From contig JAMPGZ010000001.1 in the NCBI GenBank assembly GCA_023663655.1, positions 328,306-392,305 on the forward strand: a stretch of DNA of 64,000 nucleotides, written 5' to 3'. The notes beneath the pieces were generated by a model. It searched no databases and had not been told where the DNA came from. It saw only the letters and a list, made by a program, of their open reading frames with translations. This DNA is from Lachnospiraceae bacterium. Its GTDB lineage: Bacteria; Bacteroidota; Bacteroidia; Bacteroidales; Muribaculaceae. Below are positions 56,590-64,000 of this stretch, piece after piece. Made by a program: the position numbers and the translations under genes. Numbering within the stretch: the first letter of the stretch is position 1; the number at the start of each line of letters is the position of its first letter.

Positions 56590-58350
56590 ATGATTCGTAT
56601 TTTACTAATTGCAGTCATTGGTATTCTGGCAAACAGCATCAGTGCAGCCGATTTTAATACCATTACCAACAACACATTCTGGAAAACAGTCGATGATGAA
56701 TACATTTTCAGCCAAGGTGGCGGAATATTCCGATTCCCCGATCCTGCGACAGGAGAAGAACATTACTATTGGTATGGAGTCAAATATCAAGAAGCAGTCG
56801 ACTACGCCCCTAAAGCCTTAGGAGCACCTCAAAGCAACATCACACACTTTGTATCAGTCACCTGCTATCAATCCGACGATCTCGTAAACTGGAAATTCGT
56901 AAACGACGTGATGACATTCAACTCATTCAACGGTCATGAATTTCCCTGGTGGGTGGGACGTCTTGGCGTAGCTTATGTCAAAGATGCCAAAACTTACGCA
57001 CTGTTTGTACAATACAACGAAAGTGTGGGAGTATTCACTTGCGACACTCCAACCGGCAACTTCACCTATCACCAACAAATCGACATGACAGCCATGACAG
57101 GCAAGCCCAAGACCGGCGACCAGACAGTGTTCACCGATGATGACGGAGAGTCCTATCTATGCTACTCTTATGCCAGCGGACGCAACAGAATTTACCTCTC
57201 AAAAATAGGAGTCACCGACAACGGCAAGATAGGGTTGCTTGATTGCAATCAAATATACAAAGGCAGCGGACGCGAAGGTGACTGTATGTTCAAATATAAA
57301 GGAAAATATTATGTGTGCGCTTCCGACCTTTATGGATGGAATGCATCAAATGTGTATTATCTTGAAGCAGAAAGCATATATGGTCCCTACACACCGACCA
57401 ACAGTATGCAAAAAATGCCAGGAGCAGCCGATGATTACGGTCACGTCACTCAAACCGGATTTTTCTACACCTTGAAAGGGACTAATGAAGAGACAGTAAT
57501 ATACTGCGGCGACCGCTGGGCGGGATTTGCAGGCAACGGAAATGGATTCAACCAATGGGTTCCCATCACTTTTGAAGACGGCAAACCGTTCTTCAACTCT
57601 CTAAGCCAATGGAGTCTGAACCCCATTACCGGTGAATGGAAAGTGGGAAAAGAAAATAATTACATCCGCAATTTCAGTTTCGACGCCGACCGCAAGAACA
57701 TTCCCAGCGATAACAAACCGGCACAAACATATATCAAAGGATGGAGCTTCGACATAATAAAGGGCAATAAAGTTGTCCAAGGTGGTGCCGACTCTCCGGT
57801 TTTAAACGCAAAGAACACTTCTACCGACCGCGAAACCGTCATGGGCAATTTCTGCCTCAACATATCCGACAAGGTGGATTTCACACGTAAAATATATCAA
57901 TCTATCAAATCCACCACTCGAGTACCTTTATCTGACGGCATATATAAAATGACTGCAAAAGTCAACAACTCGAGCGATTTCAACAGTCTCTACATATATG
58001 CAACTTCCGGCGAAAAAAACTACAAAACCGACATAACCGACAATGACGGCACATGGCACACTGTCAGCATCGAAGAAATTGAAATAACCGATGGAAAAGC
58101 CGAAGTAGGCATATATGCCGACGGAAAAGCCGGAGATGTGGCTAAATTCGATGATCTGACTCTGATAAAGATCCGTGACAAAGAATCATCTTCAATCGAA
58201 AACATCATTACCTCAACTGAATCAGGCTATAATTCAGTTGAATATTACTCACTGACCGGTCAAAAATCATCAAGCCCGATGAAAGGCATAAACATTGTAC
58301 GCGAAATCAGCAATGGAAAGATTTCGACAAAGAAAATAGTCGTAAAGTGA
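56590..58350 (+). CDS. Secreted glycoside hydrolase family 43-like protein
   Basis: A 586-residue protein with a signal peptide (MIRILLIAVIGILANSISAA). Residues 20-340 look like the five-bladed propeller of GH43, near the galactan-directed subfamilies: SQGGGIFRFPD and HYYWYG near the first blade, GDQTVFTDDDGESYLCYSYA with a likely acidic residue, and GREGDCMFKYKGKYYVCASD with the likely proton-donor glutamate. Residues 350-525 are a carbohydrate-binding-like jelly roll (IRNFSFDADR, DDLTLIKI). The end (YYSLTGQKSSSPMKGINIV, then KKIVVK) resembles the C-terminal sorting/anchoring domain of Bacteroidetes. It faces the regulator at 58358 tail to tail. The substrate is not known. Confidence 0.8.
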   Translation: MIRILLIAVIGILANSISAADFNTITNNTFWKTVDDEYIFSQGGGIFRFPDPATGEEHYYWYGVKYQEAVDYAPKALGAPQSNITHFVSVTCYQSDDLVNWKFVNDVMTFNSFNGHEFPWWVGRLGVAYVKDAKTYALFVQYNESVGVFTCDTPTGNFTYHQQIDMTAMTGKPKTGDQTVFTDDDGESYLCYSYASGRNRIYLSKIGVTDNGKIGLLDCNQIYKGSGREGDCMFKYKGKYYVCASDLYGWNASNVYYLEAESIYGPYTPTNSMQKMPGAADDYGHVTQTGFFYTLKGTNEETVIYCGDRWAGFAGNGNGFNQWVPITFEDGKPFFNSLSQWSLNPITGEWKVGKENNYIRNFSFDADRKNIPSDNKPAQTYIKGWSFDIIKGNKVVQGGADSPVLNAKNTSTDRETVMGNFCLNISDKVDFTRKIYQSIKSTTRVPLSDGIYKMTAKVNNSSDFNSLYIYATSGEKNYKTDITDNDGTWHTVSIEEIEITDGKAEVGIYADGKAGDVAKFDDLTLIKIRDKESSSIENIITSTESGYNSVEYYSLTGQKSSSPMKGINIVREISNGKISTKKIVVK

Positions 58351-58357
58351 TTGTGCG

Positions 58358-60739
58358 TCACCCTATGTACTCAGACGGAGGCACACCGTAGGTATTCTGA
58401 AAACAACGGGAAAAATAGCTGGGATTAGTAAATCCCACAGCATACATAACCTCCGCCACCGTCAAGCCGCCTCTTTCCAGTAAGGAGGCGGCTTTTATCA
58501 TCCTCTGATACCGGAGATAAGACACAGCCGTCATGCCGGTTATGTTTTTAATTTTTCTATAAAGTTGTTTTCCTGCAATTCCGCTTATTTCACCAAGCAT
58601 GGCGACATTAAAATCAGGATTTGAAATGTTTTCGTCAATCAACATCGTTATCTTTTTCATGAATTTCTCATCCTCGGTCAACAATTCCCCGGAATCATCA
58701 TTCAATCTCAATTTCAACTGGGTATCGAGTCGCTTATTCTCGGTCGACAATTGCTCTTCGCGCTCCTTAACCTGCTGCAGAATCTCGCCATATTTACGCA
58801 CTTTAATCGACATTTTTGCCCGTTGATACAGTATATGACGCAATAACCACACAAGGAATAAGCCTACCATACAATAAATCAAAATTGCAATCGGCGAAGC
58901 ATACCATTGCGGCTTAACTGAGAAATTCAAGACAGCCGCAGTTGCAGAATCATCACTCAATGCCACATCAAGACGATGGTTTCCGCTTTTAACATCGGCG
59001 AGCAAAATAGAGTAATCGTTATTTTTAAGCGGAATCCACTCCCCTCCGTCAAGCCGATACTGATATTTAAGATTTCTTGAACCGTAATACTTGAAATCGG
59101 AGAACATCACTTCTATAAATTTCGTGTCAGCGCCAAGAGTTATCTTTTCTGACGTAATCTCTTCATGAGGAACATCAAAACTATCATTCACCCTTATCCC
59201 TGTCAATTGCAGCTCGCATTTATTGTCATGTAAAGCGGAAACATCATCTATTATTGCAAATTTATCTTTGCCTCCAAGCAAAATCCGTCCTTGGACAGTG
59301 TCATCGAACACAGATATATAATCATCATTCAGTCCATAGCTATACAAAATCGAATCGGCAATCTCTGCATAAGGGACCATATTTCTACGAGCGCTCACAC
59401 TTTTTATATTGATGCTCCTTCTGTCGGCTCCGAGACTTGCCGTATAGGTTTCGGAAAAAGTGGTTATCTCTATGTCCCCGCTCCCACATTCCCTGATATC
59501 ATACACCCAATTGCGTTTTCCGGCACCATTTTTCAACGGGAGATTGACAAGCTTCTGCGACTGCTCATCATAAACCATCATCCCCATATCTCCTCCTACA
59601 AGAAAAGTTCCGTCGTTCAGCTCAAGCATACACCTGATGCGATTGTGAAAAATAGGATATGACGCATCACCCATCCTATACCACCGGTAAGATGTCGAAT
59701 CTGTTTCATGATTCTCCACGCATATCAATCCTGAATTACCGCCAAGCCATATTCGCCCTTGCCTATCGACCCGCACACAAAACAACGTATTTCCCCACCC
59801 TTGTCCGGTAAGATCAGGCAGATGACACACATTCAGGACATCATCGGCAGGCATCAGGGATATTCCCGCATCCGTGCCTATCCAAATATTCCCGTCACGA
59901 TCTTCAAATATAGACCACACTATATTGCCCGAAAGGGATTCCCGGTTTCTCACATCATGCACATAACGCTCAATGCCCTTGGAACCAAACACGCAAAGTC
60001 CGTCATCGGTACCGACCAATATATTTCCGTCGCCTGTGGAAAATATTGTCTTTGCCACCGACACCTTATGGGATTCCAGCACTTCGCCGTCCGATTTAGA
60101 AACTCGTGAGACAACACCACCGGTCCCCACCCACACACATGAATCAACTTCAAGAATCGATGCCACATAATTCCATCGTCCCTCAATCTCATAAATATTT
60201 CCGGAGACAAAAGAATATTTTTTCACCGCATTCAACATTCCGATATATAGATTGGCGCTATCACTCTCTATGCTCACTATTCCCGTAAGCTCAACAGGCA
60301 ACTTATTACCGTCGCGATACAATCCCTTATCGGTCGATACCCATATACTTCCGTCCGCACATTCTATGTCTGAAACAATCTCATCCCGCGCATAGTCCAG
60401 CATTTTAAACTTGTAATCACGCAAGTCAAAAGAAAGCACTCCGCTGTTACAACCTATGATCAAACTGTCATCACAGGCAATCATGCGATTGAAACTACCA
60501 AGATTCCTGACCACCGTGTCATTGTCATAAAAACGATGTCCAACAATGCGGAAACCGTCGTAACTGTATAGTCCGCTCTCTGCTGCCAGCCATATCATTC
60601 CATCGGCAGATTGCACTATGTCGCGTATGCAAAGCCGTCCTGTCAACCCGTTAAGATTATCAAAACTATGCCTGGGCAATGATGCTCCGCTTAACAGAGC
60701 CCATGACAATATTGCGATTATTATAAATATATTTTTCAT
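58358..60739 (-). CDS. Periplasmic propeller sensor fused to an AraC-type regulator (no kinase)
   Basis: A 793-residue protein that starts at MKNIFIIIAILSWALL, a signal/anchor sequence; a longer frame to 60871 is less likely. Residues 25-530 have propeller repeats (DGMIWLAAESGLYSYDG, GSIWVSTDKGLYRDG, GNIWIGTDAGISL, GRIWLGGNSGL), then a Y_Y_Y domain (about 540-625), one membrane helix (IAILIYCMVGLFLVWLL), a coiled coil (QQVKEREEQLSTENKRLDTQ) and an AraC DNA-binding domain (about 690-793, ending TNPSYFSRCFQNTYGVPPSE). The histidine kinase and receiver domains of hybrid two-component systems are absent. It probably controls the convergent GH43-like gene. Confidence 0.85.
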   Translation of the reverse strand: MKNIFIIIAILSWALLSGASLPRHSFDNLNGLTGRLCIRDIVQSADGMIWLAAESGLYSYDGFRIVGHRFYDNDTVVRNLGSFNRMIACDDSLIIGCNSGVLSFDLRDYKFKMLDYARDEIVSDIECADGSIWVSTDKGLYRDGNKLPVELTGIVSIESDSANLYIGMLNAVKKYSFVSGNIYEIEGRWNYVASILEVDSCVWVGTGGVVSRVSKSDGEVLESHKVSVAKTIFSTGDGNILVGTDDGLCVFGSKGIERYVHDVRNRESLSGNIVWSIFEDRDGNIWIGTDAGISLMPADDVLNVCHLPDLTGQGWGNTLFCVRVDRQGRIWLGGNSGLICVENHETDSTSYRWYRMGDASYPIFHNRIRCMLELNDGTFLVGGDMGMMVYDEQSQKLVNLPLKNGAGKRNWVYDIRECGSGDIEITTFSETYTASLGADRRSINIKSVSARRNMVPYAEIADSILYSYGLNDDYISVFDDTVQGRILLGGKDKFAIIDDVSALHDNKCELQLTGIRVNDSFDVPHEEITSEKITLGADTKFIEVMFSDFKYYGSRNLKYQYRLDGGEWIPLKNNDYSILLADVKSGNHRLDVALSDDSATAAVLNFSVKPQWYASPIAILIYCMVGLFLVWLLRHILYQRAKMSIKVRKYGEILQQVKEREEQLSTENKRLDTQLKLRLNDDSGELLTEDEKFMKKITMLIDENISNPDFNVAMLGEISGIAGKQLYRKIKNITGMTAVSYLRYQRMIKAASLLERGGLTVAEVMYAVGFTNPSYFSRCFQNTYGVPPSEYIG

Positions 60740-60828
60740 TAAATCCCCATTTTTAACTCTTTCAGCCTTTAAGCGACATAAAGATACGAATTTTAGCCGT
60801 GTCTTACTTATAATTGCGATAATTTGCT

Positions 60829-60836
60829 TAATTTTG
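60829..60836 (+). promoter_or_regulatory. -7 element of guaA
   Basis: TAATTTTG, 29 bp before the guaA ATG. A well-placed TTTG is not seen. Confidence 0.4.
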
Positions 60837-60865
60837 CATAGTTTTAATCCCTTCATAATCGCTGC

Positions 60866-62389
60866 ATGCAAGAGAAAATCATAATCCTCGATTTCGGCTC
60901 ACAAACTACCCAGCTTATCGGTAGACGAGTGCGCGAGCTGAACACTTACTGCGAGATTGTGCCTTACAACAAGTTTCCTCATGACGATCCGTCGGTTATC
61001 GGCGTGATTCTTTCCGGAAGCCCGTTTTCAGTCTATGACGAGAATGCCTTCAAGGTTGACCTGTCAAACATACGCGGCAGGCTCCCGATCCTCGGCATTT
61101 GTTACGGAGCCCAGTACATGGCTTACACCAACGGTGGCTCGGTAGAACCGGCAGGAACCCGCGAATACGGCAGGGCGCATCTCACTAAATTTGACATGGA
61201 AAATCCGTTGTTCAACAACATTCCCGTCAACACTCAGGTGTGGATGAGCCATGGTGACACAATCACCGCCATCCCCGACAATTTCCGCACCATCGCTTCA
61301 ACTGAAAAAGTTGCCATAGCCGCCTATCAGGCTGAAGGCGAGAAGTTGTGGGGCGTGCAGTTCCATCCCGAAGTATTCCATTCGGTCGACGGAACACAGC
61401 TTCTTAAAAACTTCGTGGTCGACATCTGCGGCAGCCGTCAGGACTGGAGCGCCGCCTCATTTATCGAGTCGACAGTAGCGGCATTGAAAGAGCAGCTTGG
61501 CGATGACAAGGTAGTGCTCGGACTGAGTGGAGGCGTTGACTCTTCAGTTGCTGCCGTTCTCCTGAACCGTGCTATCGGCAAGAACCTTACTTGTATATTT
61601 GTGGATCACGGTATGCTCCGCAAAAATGAGTTCAAAAACGTGCTCCATGACTATGAATGCCTTGGTCTGAACGTGATTGGCGTTGACGCTTCAGCGAAAT
61701 TCTTCAGCGAGCTTGCCGGAGTGACTGAGCCTGAACGCAAACGCAAAATCATAGGCAAGGGCTTCATCGACGTATTTGACGAGGAAGCTCACAAGATAAA
61801 AGATGTGAAATGGCTTGCGCAGGGAACCATCTACCCTGACTGCATTGAGTCACTCTCCATCACCGGAACCACTATCAAGAGCCACCACAACGTGGGAGGT
61901 CTGCCTGAAAAGATGAACCTCAAACTATGCGAGCCTTTGCGTCTGCTGTTTAAGGACGAGGTGCGTGCCGTAGGCCGCGAGCTTGGAATGCCCGAGCACC
62001 TCATCAAGCGCCACCCGTTCCCGGGTCCGGGACTTGCAGTGCGCATCCTTGGCGACATAACTCCTGAAAAAGTAACCATTCTTCAGGATGCCGACGACAT
62101 CTTCATCCAAGGTTTGCGTGACTGGGGACTATATGACCAGGTATGGCAAGCCGGAGCTATCCTCCTGCCCGTGCAGAGCGTGGGTGTGATGGGCGATGAA
62201 CGCACCTACGAGCGTGCAGTAGCTCTCCGTGCTGTCACCTCAACCGATGCCATGACCGCCGACTGGGCGCATCTACCCTACGATTTCATGGCTAAAGTGA
62301 GCAACGACATCATCAACAAGGTGAAAGGCGTGAACCGCGTTTGTTACGACATCTCCTCCAAACCGCCGGCAACAATCGAGTGGGAATAA
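60866..62389 (+). CDS. guaA: GMP synthase, glutamine-hydrolysing
   Basis: A 507-residue enzyme that turns XMP into GMP. The N-terminal glutamine amidotransferase has C79 in [12 protein letters not shown] and the histidine in [12 protein letters not shown]. The ATP pyrophosphatase domain has [18 protein letters not shown], and the C-terminal dimerisation domain ends [15 protein letters not shown]. It is a single gene with its own terminator, divergent from the regulator gene. Confidence 0.97.
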   Translation: MQEKIIILDFGSQTTQLIGRRVRELNTYCEIVPYNKFPHDDPSVIGVILSGSPFSVYDENAFKVDLSNIRGRLPILGICYGAQYMAYTNGGSVEPAGTREYGRAHLTKFDMENPLFNNIPVNTQVWMSHGDTITAIPDNFRTIASTEKVAIAAYQAEGEKLWGVQFHPEVFHSVDGTQLLKNFVVDICGSRQDWSAASFIESTVAALKEQLGDDKVVLGLSGGVDSSVAAVLLNRAIGKNLTCIFVDHGMLRKNEFKNVLHDYECLGLNVIGVDASAKFFSELAGVTEPERKRKIIGKGFIDVFDEEAHKIKDVKWLAQGTIYPDCIESLSITGTTIKSHHNVGGLPEKMNLKLCEPLRLLFKDEVRAVGRELGMPEHLIKRHPFPGPGLAVRILGDITPEKVTILQDADDIFIQGLRDWGLYDQVWQAGAILLPVQSVGVMGDERTYERAVALRAVTSTDAMTADWAHLPYDFMAKVSNDIINKVKGVNRVCYDISSKPPATIEWE

Positions 62390-62413
62390 TCACTTCTTGA
62401 TTATAAATCACAC

Positions 62414-62449
62414 AATGTCCCCTGCGAGCGGTTGCTCGCAGGGGACATT
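62414..62449. terminator. Terminator between guaA and the membrane protein gene
   Basis: A 16-bp perfect stem (62414-62429 with 62434-62449), GC-rich around CCCCTGCGAGC, 4-nt loop. It can serve both converging genes. Confidence 0.85.
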
Positions 62450-62475
62450 TATTTACTGCCGCAGATCGGGGTAAG

Positions 62476-64000
62476 TTACTTCTCTCCCCGGTCGCGATCC
62501 ATAAGCGAATACATAATAAACTGACGGGAGTTGTAGCGGAAATCATTTCGTATATAATCCCTGCCTTCTACTTCCACCACTCTCCTGGTGACAATGGCGA
62601 CCAACGAATCGCCCCGCTCACCGGCAAGGGCGTGGGTGCGCAATATATAATCGGGATGCGATTTATCTTCGGTGGAATAGCGAGAGAAGAAGGCATATTC
62701 GACCGAATCTTCCGTCGACATATTGTCGAGTACAGCTTTTGATGCCGTCGGAAGAATCGTCAGCGGCACGCCTTTCCCATAACATTGTTTCATGCGATAT
62801 CGATAATATGTATCGTCATCGTCAGGAACGCCGTGGGTCTTCAACAGTGTCTGAAACCGTGGCAGTTGCGGCTCATTATGATAATCATAAAAGATCACTC
62901 CATCCTGTGACGCACGATAAAGCGATATCACCTCTCGCGTCTCGGCAGCCAACCGATGTTGCCAGATTCCAACCAACACATAATGACCGACAACAAAAAC
63001 TGACAGCACAACCCCCAGAACCGAAGAGGCTCGCGGTGAAAAATCAATACCGTATTCCCTAAGGAATATCACTATGGCAACCAGAGCGTAAATCTGAGCA
63101 AACCAACCGGTGCGCCCTCCGTACCGGCTTAAAAACATAAAGGCGACAGAAACAAACGCCGCTATCGTCAAGACCATCCATGGTGAATAGCACAAAGAAC
63201 GCAAACGAGATGATACTCCCGCCGATTTTCTACCACAAATCAAACAACCGACAATCAGAATCGCCAGCAACAATACGTAGCCTCCGGAGGTCAGCAACAT
63301 TTCAAGAGGAGGTTCCGGCTGAAGCATCGAGCCGACCCTCACATAAACAGCCCGGGAGGTGAGTGGAAACAACCCTCCCAAAATCATTGATGCCGCCAGC
63401 CAACATTGCGAACGTGTCAAACCATGCCTGTTTTTTCCAACCATAAGATAATAGAATAGACCGACTGCTATAGGAAAGCCGGAAGCCTCATGCATGGCAC
63501 CGGAAATAAAACCCAACGGAATTACAGCCCACCTGATTCCATTCCACACCTTTTGCGAAATCCTGCCATCCCTTTTATTATCGCAAAACAATATACATAG
63601 ACAGGAAAGCATCAGGGTCGCGGAGTAGACATAATTATATTGTGTGATAAATTCCATCCAAAGGGCATCCCACCGGAAAGTGAAAGCAATCAGGAATATC
63701 ATCAGGACCTGCATTCCCACTGAAATACGGTTGTTCAAAGAGGATAGCCGAATCATCATCCAAAACATTCCACCGGTCATCAAACCGTTGCAAACCACAT
63801 TAGCCCAATGCGGTAAGATATTCAGCCATATCGGAGTCAACATATCCGCCATACGACCGTTACTGCACAACCAATGGCGGTACATGGATCGCGGAAGTGA
63901 AAGCCAATAATCCCGCTGCCCCTCGTAATTCAAATAAAAGCCGACATCATCCCCAAGCAGAACGATATTAAGCGATAGCCAGGCGTATATTATTCCAATA
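62476..64000 (-). CDS. Polytopic membrane protein, DUF6056-like (start beyond the window)
   Basis: At least 508 residues are visible; the frame stays open to base 64000, and the TTG at 63933 is not the start. The first visible residues are a hydrophobic helix then GDDVGFYLNYEGQRDYW, after which come about ten membrane helices (for example WAVIPLGFISGAMHEASGFPI) and a soluble C-terminal part of about 150 residues (TREVISLYRASQDGVIFYDY). The GDD motif after the first helix and the membrane layout fit a GT-C-like or DUF6056 family, probably tied to surface glycans. The function is not known. Confidence 0.75.
   Translation of the reverse strand, partial: IGIIYAWLSLNIVLLGDDVGFYLNYEGQRDYWLSLPRSMYRHWLCSNGRMADMLTPIWLNILPHWANVVCNGLMTGGMFWMMIRLSSLNNRISVGMQVLMIFLIAFTFRWDALWMEFITQYNYVYSATLMLSCLCILFCDNKRDGRISQKVWNGIRWAVIPLGFISGAMHEASGFPIAVGLFYYLMVGKNRHGLTRSQCWLAASMILGGLFPLTSRAVYVRVGSMLQPEPPLEMLLTSGGYVLLLAILIVGCLICGRKSAGVSSRLRSLCYSPWMVLTIAAFVSVAFMFLSRYGGRTGWFAQIYALVAIVIFLREYGIDFSPRASSVLGVVLSVFVVGHYVLVGIWQHRLAAETREVISLYRASQDGVIFYDYHNEPQLPRFQTLLKTHGVPDDDDTYYRYRMKQCYGKGVPLTILPTASKAVLDNMSTEDSVEYAFFSRYSTEDKSHPDYILRTHALAGERGDSLVAIVTRRVVEVEGRDYIRNDFRYNSRQFIMYSLMDRDRGEK

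Noticed and set aside
60740-60871. A 44-codon extension of the propeller regulator
   Set aside because: It precedes a good signal sequence and would run into the guaA start on the opposite strand.

Overview
The window looks like chromosome from a Bacteroidales bacterium, probably of the Muribaculaceae type (family is inference). Evidence: promoters of the Bacteroidetes form TTTG, 19-21 bp, TAnnTTTG recur; Shine-Dalgarno sequences are weak; the S10-spc-alpha gene order runs rpsL to rplQ without tuf; and there are a MurF-alanine racemase fusion, an alternative GlmU-like protein, many SPI/SPII secreted proteins, a propeller/AraC regulator next to a glycoside hydrolase, and DUF1460.

Layout. 1-436: two tandem leftward promoters of rRNA type and a leader-like sequence, probably the front of an rRNA operon lying off the left edge. 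437-3466: a DUF1460 amidase-like protein, enolase and a secreted unknown protein. 3575-21709: one leftward block of 33 translation genes (rpsL, rpsG, fusA, the S10, spc and alpha operons, secY, map, infA, rpoA, rplQ) with a clear promoter before rpsL and a terminator after rplQ. 21957-28343: a compact type II-C CRISPR-Cas locus: a short tracrRNA on the minus strand with its own consensus promoter, then cas9, cas1 and cas2 on the plus strand, a leader and an array of 18 repeats (the last truncated) and 17 spacers, closed by a terminator-like hairpin. crRNA direction is fixed as plus by the anti-repeat.

28487-36595: a GlmU-like protein followed by an arginine/proline run (argR, GNAT, argG, argC, argD, proC) that continues with closely packed or overlapping ssb and lpxB. 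36733-45357: lipoproteins, a protein tyrosine phosphatase coupled to a MATE exporter, a RelE/ParE-type toxin-antitoxin pair with an operator inside its promoter, a U32 protein and a cation/proton antiporter. 45358-46085: a palindrome-dense non-coding segment bounded by 20-bp direct repeats, the least explained stretch here. 46086-56366: fabD, tatA-tatC, murF-alr, a C1 peptidase, an orphan vsr, a three-gene putative ADP-ribosyltransferase module, pepT and miaA. 56590-64000: a GH43-like secreted enzyme convergent with a propeller/AraC regulator that lacks a histidine kinase, then guaA and a membrane protein cut by the right edge.

The best candidates for something new are the palindrome-rich element at 45487-45975, the three-gene ADP-ribosyltransferase module at 53143-54103, and the arrangement of a very short tracrRNA gene directly upstream of the ribosomal str promoter. 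All assignments come from reading the sequence; no database search was run.
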